Shown one piece after another: positions 9,901 to 17,590 of a DNA stretch of 64,000 nt. The stretch spans positions 13,303 through 77,302 of the forward strand of contig DASZOL010000017.1 in the NCBI GenBank assembly GCA_035550795.1. The letters run 5' to 3'. The position numbers and the translations under genes are program-made. Under the pieces are notes generated by a model. The model worked only from the letters and a program-made list of their open reading frames with translations, did not search any database and was not told the origin of the DNA. Position 1 is the stretch's first letter; each line of letters starts with the position of its first letter. This DNA is from DASRDR01 sp035550795. GTDB taxonomy: Bacteria; Methylomirabilota; Methylomirabilia; Rokubacteriales; DASRDR01.

Positions 9901-10275
9901 CAGGACGTCCGGGGTCCACACCGGCTCCCTCAGCGCCACCGCCCGCGCCACCACACCCACGCCGGGGGGAGACACGTGGCCCCGCTCGAAGGTGGGCGTT
10001 CCCGAGCCGCCGGCCCGGGCCAGGGCGACGAGGGATCCGTCCGGCTCGAGGTGCCGGATGCTGGCCGAGGCGGCGCCGAAGAGCTGGACGATGCTCCCGA
10101 CGATGCGCTCGACCAGGTCTTCGACGGTGAGGCTCGCCCCCGCCAGGCGTGCCGCCTCGGCCATCGCGGCCGCCTCGCGCTGGCGCCGGACCACCTCCTC
10201 CTCGAGCGCGAGAACCCGCGCGCGGAGGGTGGCGAGGTCGTCGTGGTGCGATGGGTCCGGCAGCTTGGACGGCAT
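6997..10275 (-). CDS. Hybrid sensor histidine kinase with four GAF domains and a C-terminal receiver
   Basis: The protein has 1092 residues. ATG at 10275 is chosen because ACAGGAG precedes it and a coiled coil (residues 12-45) follows; the open frame upstream overlaps the divergent promoter and is not protein-like. Four GAF sensor repeats occupy roughly residues 50-715, each ending in a helix such as QIALALENARLF. The HisKA dimerisation helix holds the phospho-His in LGEMAAGVAHDFNNLLAV. The HATPase domain shows N-box FTNLLTNALEAM, G1 VRDTGRGMA and G2 GSGLGLSVVWGIV. The receiver (about 975-1088) has ILVIDDE, phospho-acceptor Asp in LVLSDVSMP and Lys in VVAKPFE. No membrane segment, so it is cytoplasmic. 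It has no adjacent response regulator, so output is unknown. Confidence 0.93.
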   Translation of the reverse strand: MPSKLPDPSHHDDLATLRARVLALEEEVVRRQREAAAMAEAARLAGASLTVEDLVERIVGSIVQLFGAASASIRHLEPDGSLVALARAGGSGTPTFERGHVSPPGVGVVARAVALREPVWTPDVLTDPEIRLTPDLRRLYGSTPNRAILAVPLEVRGVVLGVLSCLYPVGRVLRDDEVRLAEAFADQIALALENARLFAETRGRLTESETLLTVAGVLSQLLPIKESMRRVAREVARSFGADRVGVYVLDGPRKALLPVAGYHVPDTRVPPLPEAPIPLERLREAFAGYQPIWTSDCLADPRFGFTFPAAAPPKSALLAPTLVRGEVGGALLLVWGTPGRPVGPAEIRLIEGVASQVGLAAENAELARQTGEKLEEMERLLGVSRTLSSTIELDPLLRVLLQQVTRTVGADSAGVWLADPVTGELEPFAGYHVTPAVVERLRGFRIDPSRSALYTEAIARRAVAVSTDAARDERLPREFVTLAPHRAQIFAPIVANERLVGGIIAAWWERELVCGQRELGLVQAMASQAGIALEHARLFEDDRRKLAELSALYELSRAVTGQLDTAQLVAAVHREVARVLDVRNLAIFLYDPARRELEIALRERDGAPEPDLPRRRPLGVGLASAVVTRRVPLRTAEYAVACVREGVEPVPESVALPHWLGVPMVVGDDVLGVLTLAAAARPFTEADERLLTNIASLTALALRSARLYEERSAAYRELAVAQDHMVRTEKLRALGEMAAGVAHDFNNLLAVIVGRAELLLRRAQGTELSRGLETIRQAALDGAQTVRRIQEFTRTRRTRPFRHVDLLDVVREVVEMTRPRWKDEAQSRGISYEVWIEGGPIPWVAGRPEELREVFTNLLTNALEAMSAGGRLVFGLGVQDGTVVATVRDTGRGMAPETARRVFEPFFTTKGPQGSGLGLSVVWGIVNRHGGTVEVISQPGEGTTFTVRLPVARSLPEPPPGPDHARPARPARILVIDDEAGVREVLRELLGGEGYTVVAASDGPAGLALWETEPVDLVLSDVSMPAMSGWEVAEACHARFPDIPVGLITGWGDRLDPAQLTRHGIRFVVAKPFEAAEVLHRVGDALAAAGPT

Positions 10276-10314
10276 GGCTCCTGTCGCGCGGCCCCCGGTG
10301 GCGCGCAGCCGTGC

Positions 10315-10343
10315 TTGACCTCGGCAACGTTGCGGGCTAGCGT
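10315..10343 (+). promoter_or_regulatory. Possible promoter for the HAD hydrolase gene
   Basis: TTGACC (10315-10320), a 17-nt spacer and TAGCGT (10338-10343) stand 8 bp before the GTG start at 10352, which would give a leaderless or nearly leaderless transcript. The -10 hexamer is a weak match. It lies in the short divergent gap with the histidine kinase gene. Confidence 0.33.
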
Positions 10344-10351
10344 ACCGCGTC

Positions 10352-10999
10352 GTGCGTGCCCGGGCCAAAGCTTCCCTGACGCCCGCCCCGCCCATTGGCG
10401 GGGTCATTTTCGACTTTGGCGGCGTCCTCATAGACATGCGGTGGGACGTGTCGGCCGGGCTCGAGGAGGCCCACGGGCTGCCCCGGCACGCCCTTCTCGA
10501 GACCCTGTACCGAACCCCGACCTGGCGCGAGATCGAGCGGGGGCGGGGGGACCTCCTCGCCTGGCGCGTGGAGGCCCATCGGCTGCTCGAGGAGCGGGCC
10601 GGCCGGCCCCTCCCGAAGCTCCACGACGCCTGGGTCGCCGGCCGGGACCTCATCCGGGCCAACCTCGCCCTCGCGCGGCGGCTCCGCCCCGGGTACCGCA
10701 CCGCGATCCTCTCGAACGCCGATCAGAGCTTGCGGGGACGCCTGCATGAGCTCGGGATTCACGACCTTTTCGACACGGTGGTCTCGTCGGCGGAGGAAGG
10801 CGTGGCCAAGCCGGAGCCCGAGATCTACCTCCGAGCGGCGCAGCGGCTCGGACTGCCTCCCGAGGCATGCGTCTTCGTGGACGACTACGACACGAACGTC
10901 CGCGCGGCCGAAGCGCTCGGCATGCGGGGGATCGTCTACCGATCCGACCGCGGGGAGGACCTCGCGACGCTCCTGGCAAACCTTGGCGTCGTGCCCTGA
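10352..10999 (+). CDS. HAD-superfamily hydrolase, subfamily IA
   Basis: The protein has 215 residues. Motif I is GVIFDFGGVLIDM at residues 17-29, with the nucleophilic Asp in FDFGG. It has Gly where the classic DxD motif has its second Asp, as in epoxide-hydrolase-like and haloacid members. Motif II is AILSNAD (Ser), motif III the Lys in GVAKPEPEIY and motif IV ACVFVDDYDTNV. The cap is helical and inserted after motif I (type C1). It is probably a phosphatase or dehalogenase-like enzyme with unknown substrate. GTG at 10352 is the first start in frame; the 16 residues before motif I are not conserved-looking, so the true start could be slightly later. Divergent from the kinase gene. Confidence 0.85.
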   Translation: MRARAKASLTPAPPIGGVIFDFGGVLIDMRWDVSAGLEEAHGLPRHALLETLYRTPTWREIERGRGDLLAWRVEAHRLLEERAGRPLPKLHDAWVAGRDLIRANLALARRLRPGYRTAILSNADQSLRGRLHELGIHDLFDTVVSSAEEGVAKPEPEIYLRAAQRLGLPPEACVFVDDYDTNVRAAEALGMRGIVYRSDRGEDLATLLANLGVVP

Positions 11000-11039
11000 C
11001 GGAGCGGGGCCGCCGGCTCCGCGCAACTGCGTGCGCACC

Positions 11040-11282
11040 CTATCCTTCGTCGCTCATCGCGTACTCGATGGCCTGATCGAGCGTCATCGCGGCGCCCCGC
11101 CCGTGGGCGCTCTCGTACCGCTCGCCCCCCAGCGCGCCGCGAACCGCCGCCGCCACCGCGCGATCGTGGGCCGCACGCTCGGCGGATGGAAAGGTCCAGC
11201 CGACCAGAAGGCGCTCATGCGAACGCTTCCGGACGACACCCTCGCCGACCTTGCGGTGTACCACTCGAGTCTCCGGTAGACC
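11040..11282 (-). pseudogene. Relic of the C-terminus of a TPR/AAA-type transcriptional regulator
   Basis: The minus frame ending at 11040 encodes LLVGWTFPSAERAAHDRAVAAA (as two joined parts), then ALGGERYESAHGRG and AMTLDQAIEYAMSDEG. From memory this resembles the conserved extreme C-terminus of long LuxR/adenylate-cyclase-like TPR regulators (ERAxxERAVAAARAALG...AWAEGRAMTLEQAVAYAL). No other part of such a protein precedes it; upstream is low-complexity GC-rich sequence. I read it as the remaining stump of a deleted gene. Otherwise the 11000-11409 stretch holds only a GC-rich hairpin just after the HAD stop codon. Confidence 0.4.
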
Positions 11283-11409
11283 CGTCCGGCTCGAGGGGCC
11301 CGGGCACGGCGGCGCCCGGGGCTTCGGGGTATCATGGCCAAGGGTTCCGCCGGGCGGGGCGCCCCGATGGCGCCCCGCGACCGCCCCCGGCGAGCCGGAG
11401 AGGATAGTC

Positions 11410-12873
11410 ATGATCTTCACCCAGTACTACCTGGGCTGCCTGTCGCAGGCGTCCTACTTGATTGGCGACGAGAGCACGCGAACCGCGGTGGTGGTCGATC
11501 CGCGGCGCGACGTGGACGAGTACGTTGACGACGCCGCCGGGCGCGGGCTCAAGATCGCGCACGTCATCCTGACGCACTTCCACGCGGACTTCGTGGCCGG
11601 GCACCTCGAGCTGCGTGACCGCGTGGGCGCCCGCATCCACCTGGGCGCCCGGGCGCAGGCCGACTACGACTTCTCGCCGCTCCGCGACGGCGACACCCTG
11701 GAGCTCGGGCGCGTCCGGCTCCGGGTCCTCGAGACGCCCGGCCATACGCCCGAGGCCATCTCACTCCTGCTCTACGACCTCGCCGTGAGCGACCGTGAGC
11801 CCCACGCCGTGCTGACCGGCGACACACTCTTCATCGGCGACGTCGGACGACCGGATCTCATGGCGTCGGTCGGGCTCAGCGCGCCGGAGCTGGCAGGGAT
11901 GCTGTACGACTCGCTGCACGAGAAGCTTCTGACCCTTCCGGACGCGACGCTCGTCTACCCCGGGCACGGTGCCGGGTCCGCGTGCGGGAAGCACCTGGGC
12001 CAGGAGCGGATGTCCACCATCGGCGTCCAGCGCCAGCACAACTACGCGCTCCAGCCGATGTCGAAGCAGCGGTTCGTCGAGACGATCACGGCCGAGCTGC
12101 CGGCGGCACCGCCCTATTTCGCCCACGACGCCGATCTGAACCGTCGCGAGCGCCCGACGCTCGACACCGTTCTCGCGCGCGAGCTGCACCGGCTCCCGCT
12201 GGAGGCAGTGCTCGCCGCCCAGCGCGACGGTGCGCAGCTGCTCGACGTCCGCGATCCGGCCGATTTCGCGGCGGGCCACCTCGCGAGCAGCCTGAACATC
12301 GGTCTCGGCGGCCGCTTCGCCGAGTGGGCGGGGATCCTGCTCTCGCCCGCCCGCCCGATCGTCCTGGTATCCACGCCGGGCCGGGAGAGCGAGGCGGCCA
12401 TCCGGCTCGCGCGCGTCGGGTTCGATGCCGTCGTGGGCTATCTCGATGGAGGCATCGAGGCCGCCAAGGACCGACCCGACCTGGTGAAGCGCGTGGAGCG
12501 CGTGACGGCAGCGGCGCTCAGGGAGATCCGCCAGTCCGACCGCATCCCGATCCTCGACGTCCGCACGGAGGCGGAGTGGCGGAACGACCCGATCCCGGGC
12601 AGCGTCAACGTGCCGCTCAATCAGCTCCGGGCGCGCCTGGCCGACGTGCCCCCCGGGCCGCGGATCGTCGTCCACTGCCAGACGGGGCTCCGCTCGTCCA
12701 CCGCGGCGAGCCTTCTCGAGCAGGTCGGACGCACCGGCGTGGTCGACCTGGTGGGCGGGATCGTCGCGTGGAAGCTGGCCGCCGAGCAGGAGACCGCCAT
12801 GGCCGGCCGGCCGGCGGAGCCGGCGCGCCGGGTGCCGGCCGGGTCGGGCGGCCCGCCGGACCCGTCTCGCTGA
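11410..12873 (+). CDS. MBL-fold persulfide dioxygenase-like protein fused to two rhodanese domains
   Basis: The protein has 487 residues. ATG at 11410 follows GGAGAGGA and starts directly at the domain (MIFTQYYLGCLSQASYLIGD). The metallo-beta-lactamase part (1-240) shows THFHADFVAGH, the iron ligands in LETPGHTPEA and LTGDTLFIGDVGRPDL, and LVYPGHGAGSACG, as in ETHE1/PDO and BlhA-type enzymes, which oxidise glutathione persulfide to sulfite. Rhodanese domain 1 (about 260-360) has Ser instead of the sulfur-accepting Cys (VLVSTPGRESE), so it is probably a structural domain. Rhodanese domain 2 (about 370-465) has a full active-site loop with Cys in VVHCQTGLRSS. The role is cytoplasmic sulfide/persulfide handling. 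Near the sulfur-transfer genes ttuA/ttuB, but on the opposite strand. Confidence 0.9.
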   Translation: MIFTQYYLGCLSQASYLIGDESTRTAVVVDPRRDVDEYVDDAAGRGLKIAHVILTHFHADFVAGHLELRDRVGARIHLGARAQADYDFSPLRDGDTLELGRVRLRVLETPGHTPEAISLLLYDLAVSDREPHAVLTGDTLFIGDVGRPDLMASVGLSAPELAGMLYDSLHEKLLTLPDATLVYPGHGAGSACGKHLGQERMSTIGVQRQHNYALQPMSKQRFVETITAELPAAPPYFAHDADLNRRERPTLDTVLARELHRLPLEAVLAAQRDGAQLLDVRDPADFAAGHLASSLNIGLGGRFAEWAGILLSPARPIVLVSTPGRESEAAIRLARVGFDAVVGYLDGGIEAAKDRPDLVKRVERVTAAALREIRQSDRIPILDVRTEAEWRNDPIPGSVNVPLNQLRARLADVPPGPRIVVHCQTGLRSSTAASLLEQVGRTGVVDLVGGIVAWKLAAEQETAMAGRPAEPARRVPAGSGGPPDPSR

Positions 12874-12888
12874 GCCCGGAGCCTCGAC

Positions 12889-12904
12889 CGGCCGGAGCCG
12901 GCCG
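12889..12904. terminator. GC-rich hairpin between convergent genes
   Basis: CGGCCGG (12889-12895) and CCGGCCG (12898-12904) pair between the stop codons of two convergent genes. No T-run follows in either direction, so it is at best a weak or factor-dependent terminator. Confidence 0.3.
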
Positions 12905-12913
12905 CGCGGGCGC

Positions 12914-13717
12914 TCAGCCGCCCAGCTCCGCCTCGAGATCGAGCCGCCAGCGGTCGCGGGCTGCCAGCACCCGCACCCCGGTTTCGCCCGAGAGCGTCTC
13001 GGCCAGCTGCCAGGGGCGCGCCCTCAGCATGGTCAGCCCGAAGTGCGTGATGACCGCCAGGCGGGGGCGCATGGCCGCGATAAGGCGGCGCGCATCGGGA
13101 ACGGCCAGGTGGATCTCGTCCCTCGGCTCGCGATACACCACGTTGAGGATGAGGAGGTCCGCGGACAGGGCCGTCTCGATCTCCGGCAGGTACCCCGTGC
13201 AGGCGACGAGCCCCACCGTCCACCGGCGTCCAACGAAGCGGAGGCCGTAGGTCTCGACCGGGTGCTTGAGCTGGAGGGGAGTCTCGATGACAGGGCTGCC
13301 GTCGCCGCCGATCGGATACCGGCCGCCCGGGACGAGGACGTCGGTCGCCGCGGGATAGCTCCGGACATAGCGCAGGATCACCGGATCCTCGTCGTAGGCA
13401 TCCCGCGGGGCCAGGACGAGGCCCCGCTTCTTGGTCCCGCCCTGCGTCATCGACTCGATCATGGCGTTGATGTCGCCCGAATGATCGAGGTGCTTGTGGG
13501 TGAGCACGATGGCGTCGAGGACGCTCGGGTCGAGGCCGAGGGCACGCCCCCGCGCGTGCGCAAGGGCGCCGGGCCCGGGATCGACGCAGACCCAGGTCCC
13601 GTCGAGGCACACCCAGAGGCCGCCGGTCGCCCGGGCCTGGAATGCGGTCGTCATCCGCCCCCCGCCCGTGCCCACGAACACGACCTGGTCGGCGTCGAGG
13701 CGGGGCGACGGAGGCAC
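12914..13717 (-). CDS. MBL-fold metallo-hydrolase (ribonuclease Z-like)
   Basis: The protein has 267 residues. The metal-binding motif VLTHKHLDHSGD lies near residues 72-83 after WVCVDPGPGALAHA, and a later metal ligand is in AVITHFGLTML. It lacks recognised extra domains. The fold class covers hydrolysis of phosphodiesters, thioesters or lactones; which applies here is not visible. The GTG start at 13717 gives the core beta strand VVFVGTGGGRMTTAF after a short leader. It lies 15 bp downstream of ttuA in the same direction, so cotranscription with the tRNA thiolation genes is likely. Confidence 0.83.
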   Translation of the reverse strand: MPPSPRLDADQVVFVGTGGGRMTTAFQARATGGLWVCLDGTWVCVDPGPGALAHARGRALGLDPSVLDAIVLTHKHLDHSGDINAMIESMTQGGTKKRGLVLAPRDAYDEDPVILRYVRSYPAATDVLVPGGRYPIGGDGSPVIETPLQLKHPVETYGLRFVGRRWTVGLVACTGYLPEIETALSADLLILNVVYREPRDEIHLAVPDARRLIAAMRPRLAVITHFGLTMLRARPWQLAETLSGETGVRVLAARDRWRLDLEAELGG

Positions 13718-13732
13718 GATGCGCGCGCCCCG

Positions 13733-14734
13733 TCAGGACGCGTGAATCTCGGAAGCGGCGTGAAGGTCCGAAATCAGCCCGCGCACGATCGGTGGATCTG
13801 CGGGCTCGGCGTCCGGCGTGCGGTCCGCCGGCCGCACCGCCCGCTGCACCTGGTCGCGGAGCTTGCAGAATGCGCAGACCTCGCCGGTCGTGGTCTGGCC
13901 GCACCGGACGCACTCCACGAGGGTAACGGTCTCCCGCTGCTGGAAGAGCCCGCGCGCCCGATCGAGGAAGCCCTGCAGGAACATCGCCTTCGAGCCTGGT
14001 GACGTGTCCTCGAGACGGTTCAGCAGCTCCTTGTGCGTGATCGACGTCGCGCCCCGCGAGAACGGGCACTCCTCGACGATGTAGTCGATGCCCCGCAGGA
14101 ACGCGTAGGCGGCGGTCTCGCGCTCGCTCATCCGGAAGAGCGGCTTCACCCGGCGCGCGAGCTTCGGGTGCGTGGCCTCGAGGACGGGCGTCTGCCGCGC
14201 CAGCGACGACTCGTCCCAGCGCAGCGTGGAGCCGAGCAGCGTCGCGGCCTCGTCGTCGAGGTTGTGGCCCGTCGCAACCACCGGGAACCCGCCGTCGAGC
14301 GCCGCGCGGTTCAGGAGGTAGCGCTTGGACAGGCCGCAGGCGGAGCAGGTCGGCCGCCGCGTCGCGTCCCTCACGGCCGGGATCGGCGCGCCCGCCTCAT
14401 CGGCGACGGCGACGATGCGGAGGGCGAGCCCGCGCGCCGCAGCGAACGCCTCGCACCGGGCCTTCGAGGCGCGCGAGTAGTCGAAGATCCCGAGATCGAG
14501 GTAGAGCCCCGTGGTGCGGTAGCCGGCGTCGTGAAGCACGTCCCAGAGCGCGAGCGAGTCCTTCCCGCCCGACACCGCCACCAGCACGGGCTCGTCCCGC
14601 GTGAGCATCCGCCAGTGGCGCACCGTCTCCAGCACGTGACGCCGGAAGAAGTCGAGAAAGTCAGGCGCGCAGAAGGCCGTGTTGTGGCGCCGGAGCTCCA
14701 GCACCGCTCGGCCGCCGCACTTCCGGCACTTCAC
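13733..14734 (-). CDS. ttuA: tRNA 2-thiolation ATPase TtuA/TtcA family (TIGR00269 type)
   Basis: The protein has 333 residues. It has zinc fingers at both ends: CRKC at 3-6 with a later FC pair, and CVRCGQ...CAFC near the C-terminus. The PP-loop SGGKDS at 55-60 activates the tRNA uridine with ATP. Internal cysteines in TCSACGLSKR and EECPFSRG would ligate the [4Fe-4S] cluster together with one more Cys. This layout is that of Thermus TtuA and archaeal/eukaryal Ncs6, which make 2-thiouridine (in Thermus at position 54). The start is GTG at 14734, overlapping the stop of the sulfur-carrier gene by 4 nt (GTGA), so the pair is translationally coupled. The C-terminal 30 residues are a nonconserved tail. 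Confidence 0.9.
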   Translation of the reverse strand: MKCRKCGGRAVLELRRHNTAFCAPDFLDFFRRHVLETVRHWRMLTRDEPVLVAVSGGKDSLALWDVLHDAGYRTTGLYLDLGIFDYSRASKARCEAFAAARGLALRIVAVADEAGAPIPAVRDATRRPTCSACGLSKRYLLNRAALDGGFPVVATGHNLDDEAATLLGSTLRWDESSLARQTPVLEATHPKLARRVKPLFRMSERETAAYAFLRGIDYIVEECPFSRGATSITHKELLNRLEDTSPGSKAMFLQGFLDRARGLFQQRETVTLVECVRCGQTTTGEVCAFCKLRDQVQRAVRPADRTPDAEPADPPIVRGLISDLHAASEIHAS

Positions 14735-14931
14735 GGGCGCCCGCCGGAGATGACCGGGCGCAACTCCACGACGTCGTCCTCCGCCACGACCTCGTCGATC
14801 GTGAGCAGGTCACTGCCGCGGATCACGAGCACGGTCTCCGGCAGAACGCCCAGCTCGGCCAGCAGCTCCCGCACCCTCCGGCGACCGCTCACTTCGACCT
14901 CACGCCCCTGGTTGCGAAGGAGGACCTTCAT
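14731..14931 (-). CDS. ttuB: MoaD/ThiS-family sulfur carrier, TtuB-like
   Basis: The protein has 66 residues from ATG at 14931; a GTG at 14943 gives four more residues. It begins MKVLLRNQGREVEV and has the beta-grasp pattern with VRELLAELGV and VIRGSDLLT. The C-terminus is VVELRPVISGGRP. Thus the functional Gly-Gly of ubiquitin-like sulfur carriers is present but followed by Arg-Pro rather than ending the protein. The carrier would be adenylated, loaded with sulfur and passed to TtuA, whose gene overlaps by 4 nt. If the Arg-Pro tail is real, it must be removed before activation. A TATAGT -10-like hexamer at 14947-14942 lies just upstream, which suggests a very short leader. Confidence 0.85.
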   Translation of the reverse strand: MKVLLRNQGREVEVSGRRRVRELLAELGVLPETVLVIRGSDLLTIDEVVAEDDVVELRPVISGGRP

Positions 14932-15138
14932 CGCGGAACTCACTATACACCCGGCCCCAGAGTCGGCCCCGGCGAGGCTTCAGCCTATGCAGGCCGCTCG
15001 ACCCCGTGGCGGGTTCGGTGGACGTGGAGGACGCCTGGTCGACATCGATCGGCCGCCCAAGAAGCCTCGGGAGTCGCGCCAGACGCGCACCGGCGAGGAA
15101 GGCCGATGGGACGACCGGCATTCTTGCGGGCGAACTGG

Positions 15139-16149
15139 TCAGGCCGAGAGTCGGCGGCGCGTTCGGGCCGCCGCTGACGCCTCAGGGTTCAGGAGGAGCG
15201 CCGCCGGAGGCGCCGCGCCGCGCGCGACGGCCAGGATCGACTGGGCGCAGCAGTCGCCTACCCCGGCCTCCCCAGCGAGGTCTGATCCCGCGGCGTGGGG
15301 GGTCACGACCACGTTCTCGAGGCCGAGGAGCGGCGAGCCGCTCGGCGGCTCGCGCCGGAACACGTCGAGCCCAGCGCCGGCGATCCGGCGGGCCGAGAGG
15401 GCCTCGTAGAGCGCCGCCTCGTCGACCAACCCGCCGCGCGCGGTATTGATCAGGAATGCCGTCGGCTTCATGAGCCGGAGCCGCGCCGCGTTGATCAGGC
15501 CATCGGTCTCCGGCGAGTGGGGGGCGTGCAGGGTGACGAAGTCCGACTCCCGGAGCAGCGTCTCGAGCGTCACCAGCTCGATCCCGTGGGCGCGCGCGTA
15601 GTCGGCGTCGGGCACCGTGTCGTGGGCGAGGATGCGCATCTCGTAGCCGCGACATCGTCGCGCCACGGCCCGGCCGATCCGCCCGAGCCCCACGATTCCG
15701 ACCGTGGTGCGCCAGAGTCCAGGACGGAACTCCCAGCCCCAGCCCCCGGCCGTCACGCGCTGGTGGTAGACGACGACGTTTCGGGCGACGGCGCCCATCA
15801 GGGCCACGGCGAGATCCGCGACGCTCTCGTGGTTCCCGCCAAAGGCCATGGCCACGTAGACGCCGTGGCGCGTCGCGGCCGGAACGTCCACCTGGTCGTA
15901 GCCGACTCCGAACCGCGCGATCACCTCGAGGTCGGCCGCTTCCCGGAGGACGCGTTCCGTGTACGGCTCCACGCCGGCGATCGTCGCGAAGACGCCCCGG
16001 AGCCCCTCGACCAGCTCCGCCTCGCCGTACGGGCGGCCCAGGGGGCTGCGCAGCACCTCGATGCCGGCGGCCTCCAGCCGGGCGAGATACGCGGACGGCC
16101 GGCTCGCCAGGAGCGACGGCACGACGAGAACTTTGAGCGACGCGGGCAT
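15139..16149 (-). CDS. D-isomer-specific 2-hydroxyacid dehydrogenase (phosphoglycerate dehydrogenase-like)
   Basis: The protein has 336 residues. The Rossmann motif is VGIVGLGRIGRAVARR (about residues 150-165). The catalytic Arg is in NTARGGLVDE, Glu in VFRREPP and His in VTPHAAGSDL. It is a second family member alongside the gene at 4606-5613, so the organism keeps several such enzymes, as is common where hydroxy acids serve as carbon sources. The substrate is not identifiable. It is not tightly coupled to ttuB (about 205 bp away); the stretch 14944-15138 holds nothing clear. Confidence 0.86.
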   Translation of the reverse strand: MPASLKVLVVPSLLASRPSAYLARLEAAGIEVLRSPLGRPYGEAELVEGLRGVFATIAGVEPYTERVLREAADLEVIARFGVGYDQVDVPAATRHGVYVAMAFGGNHESVADLAVALMGAVARNVVVYHQRVTAGGWGWEFRPGLWRTTVGIVGLGRIGRAVARRCRGYEMRILAHDTVPDADYARAHGIELVTLETLLRESDFVTLHAPHSPETDGLINAARLRLMKPTAFLINTARGGLVDEAALYEALSARRIAGAGLDVFRREPPSGSPLLGLENVVVTPHAAGSDLAGEAGVGDCCAQSILAVARGAAPPAALLLNPEASAAARTRRRLSA

Positions 16150-16215
16150 TCTAGGTCTCCTTACGGTCTCTTGGCCGGTCTCCTGGCCGCTCCCATGGCT
16201 CGGCTCGCGCCGGCG

Positions 16216-17562
16216 TCAGGGCGCGGCGTCATCGCGCCGGACGACGCGACGCGCTTTCAACTCGTAGCGCGGCAGGGTCCGGGCGGGCACCGCCGTCACC
16301 TCGATCCGGATCCCGAGATCGCGCCGGACGGCCTGGCCGACCCCGTCCACCGTCTGTCGGACCCTCTCGGCTGGCCCCGCGCTCCCGTCGATCTCGATCA
16401 GCAGCCGCACCTCGTCCAGCACCCCTCGACGAAACACCTCGATCTGGAACTCGTCCACGGCGGCGAAGCGGCGCACGATCCCCTCGAGCGCCGACGGGAA
16501 CACGTTGACGCCGCGAACGACCAGCATGTCGTCCACCCGGCCCAGGATGCCCCCCTCGAGGCGCGCGAACGTGCGGCCGCATGCGCACGCGTTCGGGGCC
16601 AGCCGCACCCGGTCGCCCGAGCGGTAGCGCAGGACCGGCGCCCCCCAGCGTCCCAGGTTCGTGAGCGTCAGCTCGCCGACTTCCCCCGGCGCCACTGGCC
16701 GGCCCCTCTCGGGATCGAGCACCTCGGCGACGAACTCGAGCTCGTTGACGTGGAGGCCCGCCTGCGCGATGCACTCGAACGCGTAGGCCCCCACCTCGGT
16801 CATGCCGGCGTGGTCATACGCCCGGGCGCCCCAGAGCAGCTCCAGGCGCTGGCGCACGGCGGGGATGCCGGCCCCCGGCTCGCCCGCGTGGACCGTCCTG
16901 CGGACGCCGAGCGCGGCCGGGTCAGCGCCCTGGGCGCGCGCGACTTCGGCGAGGTGAAGCCCGTACGACGGAGTGCAGACGAGCGCCGTGGCCCCGAGCT
17001 CCCGGATCGCGTGGAGTCGCGTCGCCGAGTCCTGACCGCCCCCCGGGATGGCCATCGCGCCGAGAACCCGCGCGCCCTCCAGCCCCGCCCAGAACCCGAC
17101 AAAGAGCCCGAAGGAGAACGGGAAGAAGAGACGGTCGGGGGCAGCCAGCCCCGCCCCCCGGAACACGAAGGCCCAGCAGCGGGCCCACCAGGCCCAGGAC
17201 GCCTCGGTCTCGAGCCACCGGAGCGGCGGACCCGTTGTGCCCGAGGTCTGGAACACGCGCACGTAGCGGTCGAGCGGATGCGTGAGGTTCGTGCCGAACG
17301 GCGGGTGAGCCGCCTGATCGGCGGACAGCTCCGCCTTCGTGAGCCGCGGGAGCCTGGCGAAGTCCGCCCACGAGGCGACGTCGCGCGGATCCCTCACACC
17401 GGCGGCCCGGAGGCGCTCCCGCCAGAAGATGTTGGAGTCCCAGACGTCACCCAGCCCGGCGATGAGGCGTTGCCACTGCCACTCTCGGAGGGTCTCGGGG
17501 GGCGCCGTCTCGCGCGCGCGGTCGAGAAACGGAACGTCGCTCGGCGCATCCGGGCGGGTCAT
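16216..17562 (-). CDS. Phenylacetate-CoA ligase family AMP-forming enzyme (PaaK-like)
   Basis: The protein has 448 residues from ATG at 17562; upstream frame is GC-rich noise. The P-loop is VFQTSGTTGPPLRW, the adenylate motif YDHAGMTEVGAY, and the hinge GRVDDMLVVRGVNVFP. The C-terminal subdomain has the catalytic Lys in LPRYELKARRV. A four-cysteine-like patch (NACACGRTF) is also typical of the PaaK group. It converts an aryl acid, CoA and ATP to aryl-CoA in the cytoplasm. Lying downstream of hcrCAB and boxCB in the same direction, it is a good candidate for the 4-hydroxybenzoate or benzoate CoA ligase that feeds the pathway; phenylacetate is the alternative. 28 bp separate it from the PhzF-like gene. 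Confidence 0.87.
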   Translation of the reverse strand: MTRPDAPSDVPFLDRARETAPPETLREWQWQRLIAGLGDVWDSNIFWRERLRAAGVRDPRDVASWADFARLPRLTKAELSADQAAHPPFGTNLTHPLDRYVRVFQTSGTTGPPLRWLETEASWAWWARCWAFVFRGAGLAAPDRLFFPFSFGLFVGFWAGLEGARVLGAMAIPGGGQDSATRLHAIRELGATALVCTPSYGLHLAEVARAQGADPAALGVRRTVHAGEPGAGIPAVRQRLELLWGARAYDHAGMTEVGAYAFECIAQAGLHVNELEFVAEVLDPERGRPVAPGEVGELTLTNLGRWGAPVLRYRSGDRVRLAPNACACGRTFARLEGGILGRVDDMLVVRGVNVFPSALEGIVRRFAAVDEFQIEVFRRGVLDEVRLLIEIDGSAGPAERVRQTVDGVGQAVRRDLGIRIEVTAVPARTLPRYELKARRVVRRDDAAP

Positions 17563-17590
17563 GGCTCGGCGACTGCTGGCGCGGCACCCC

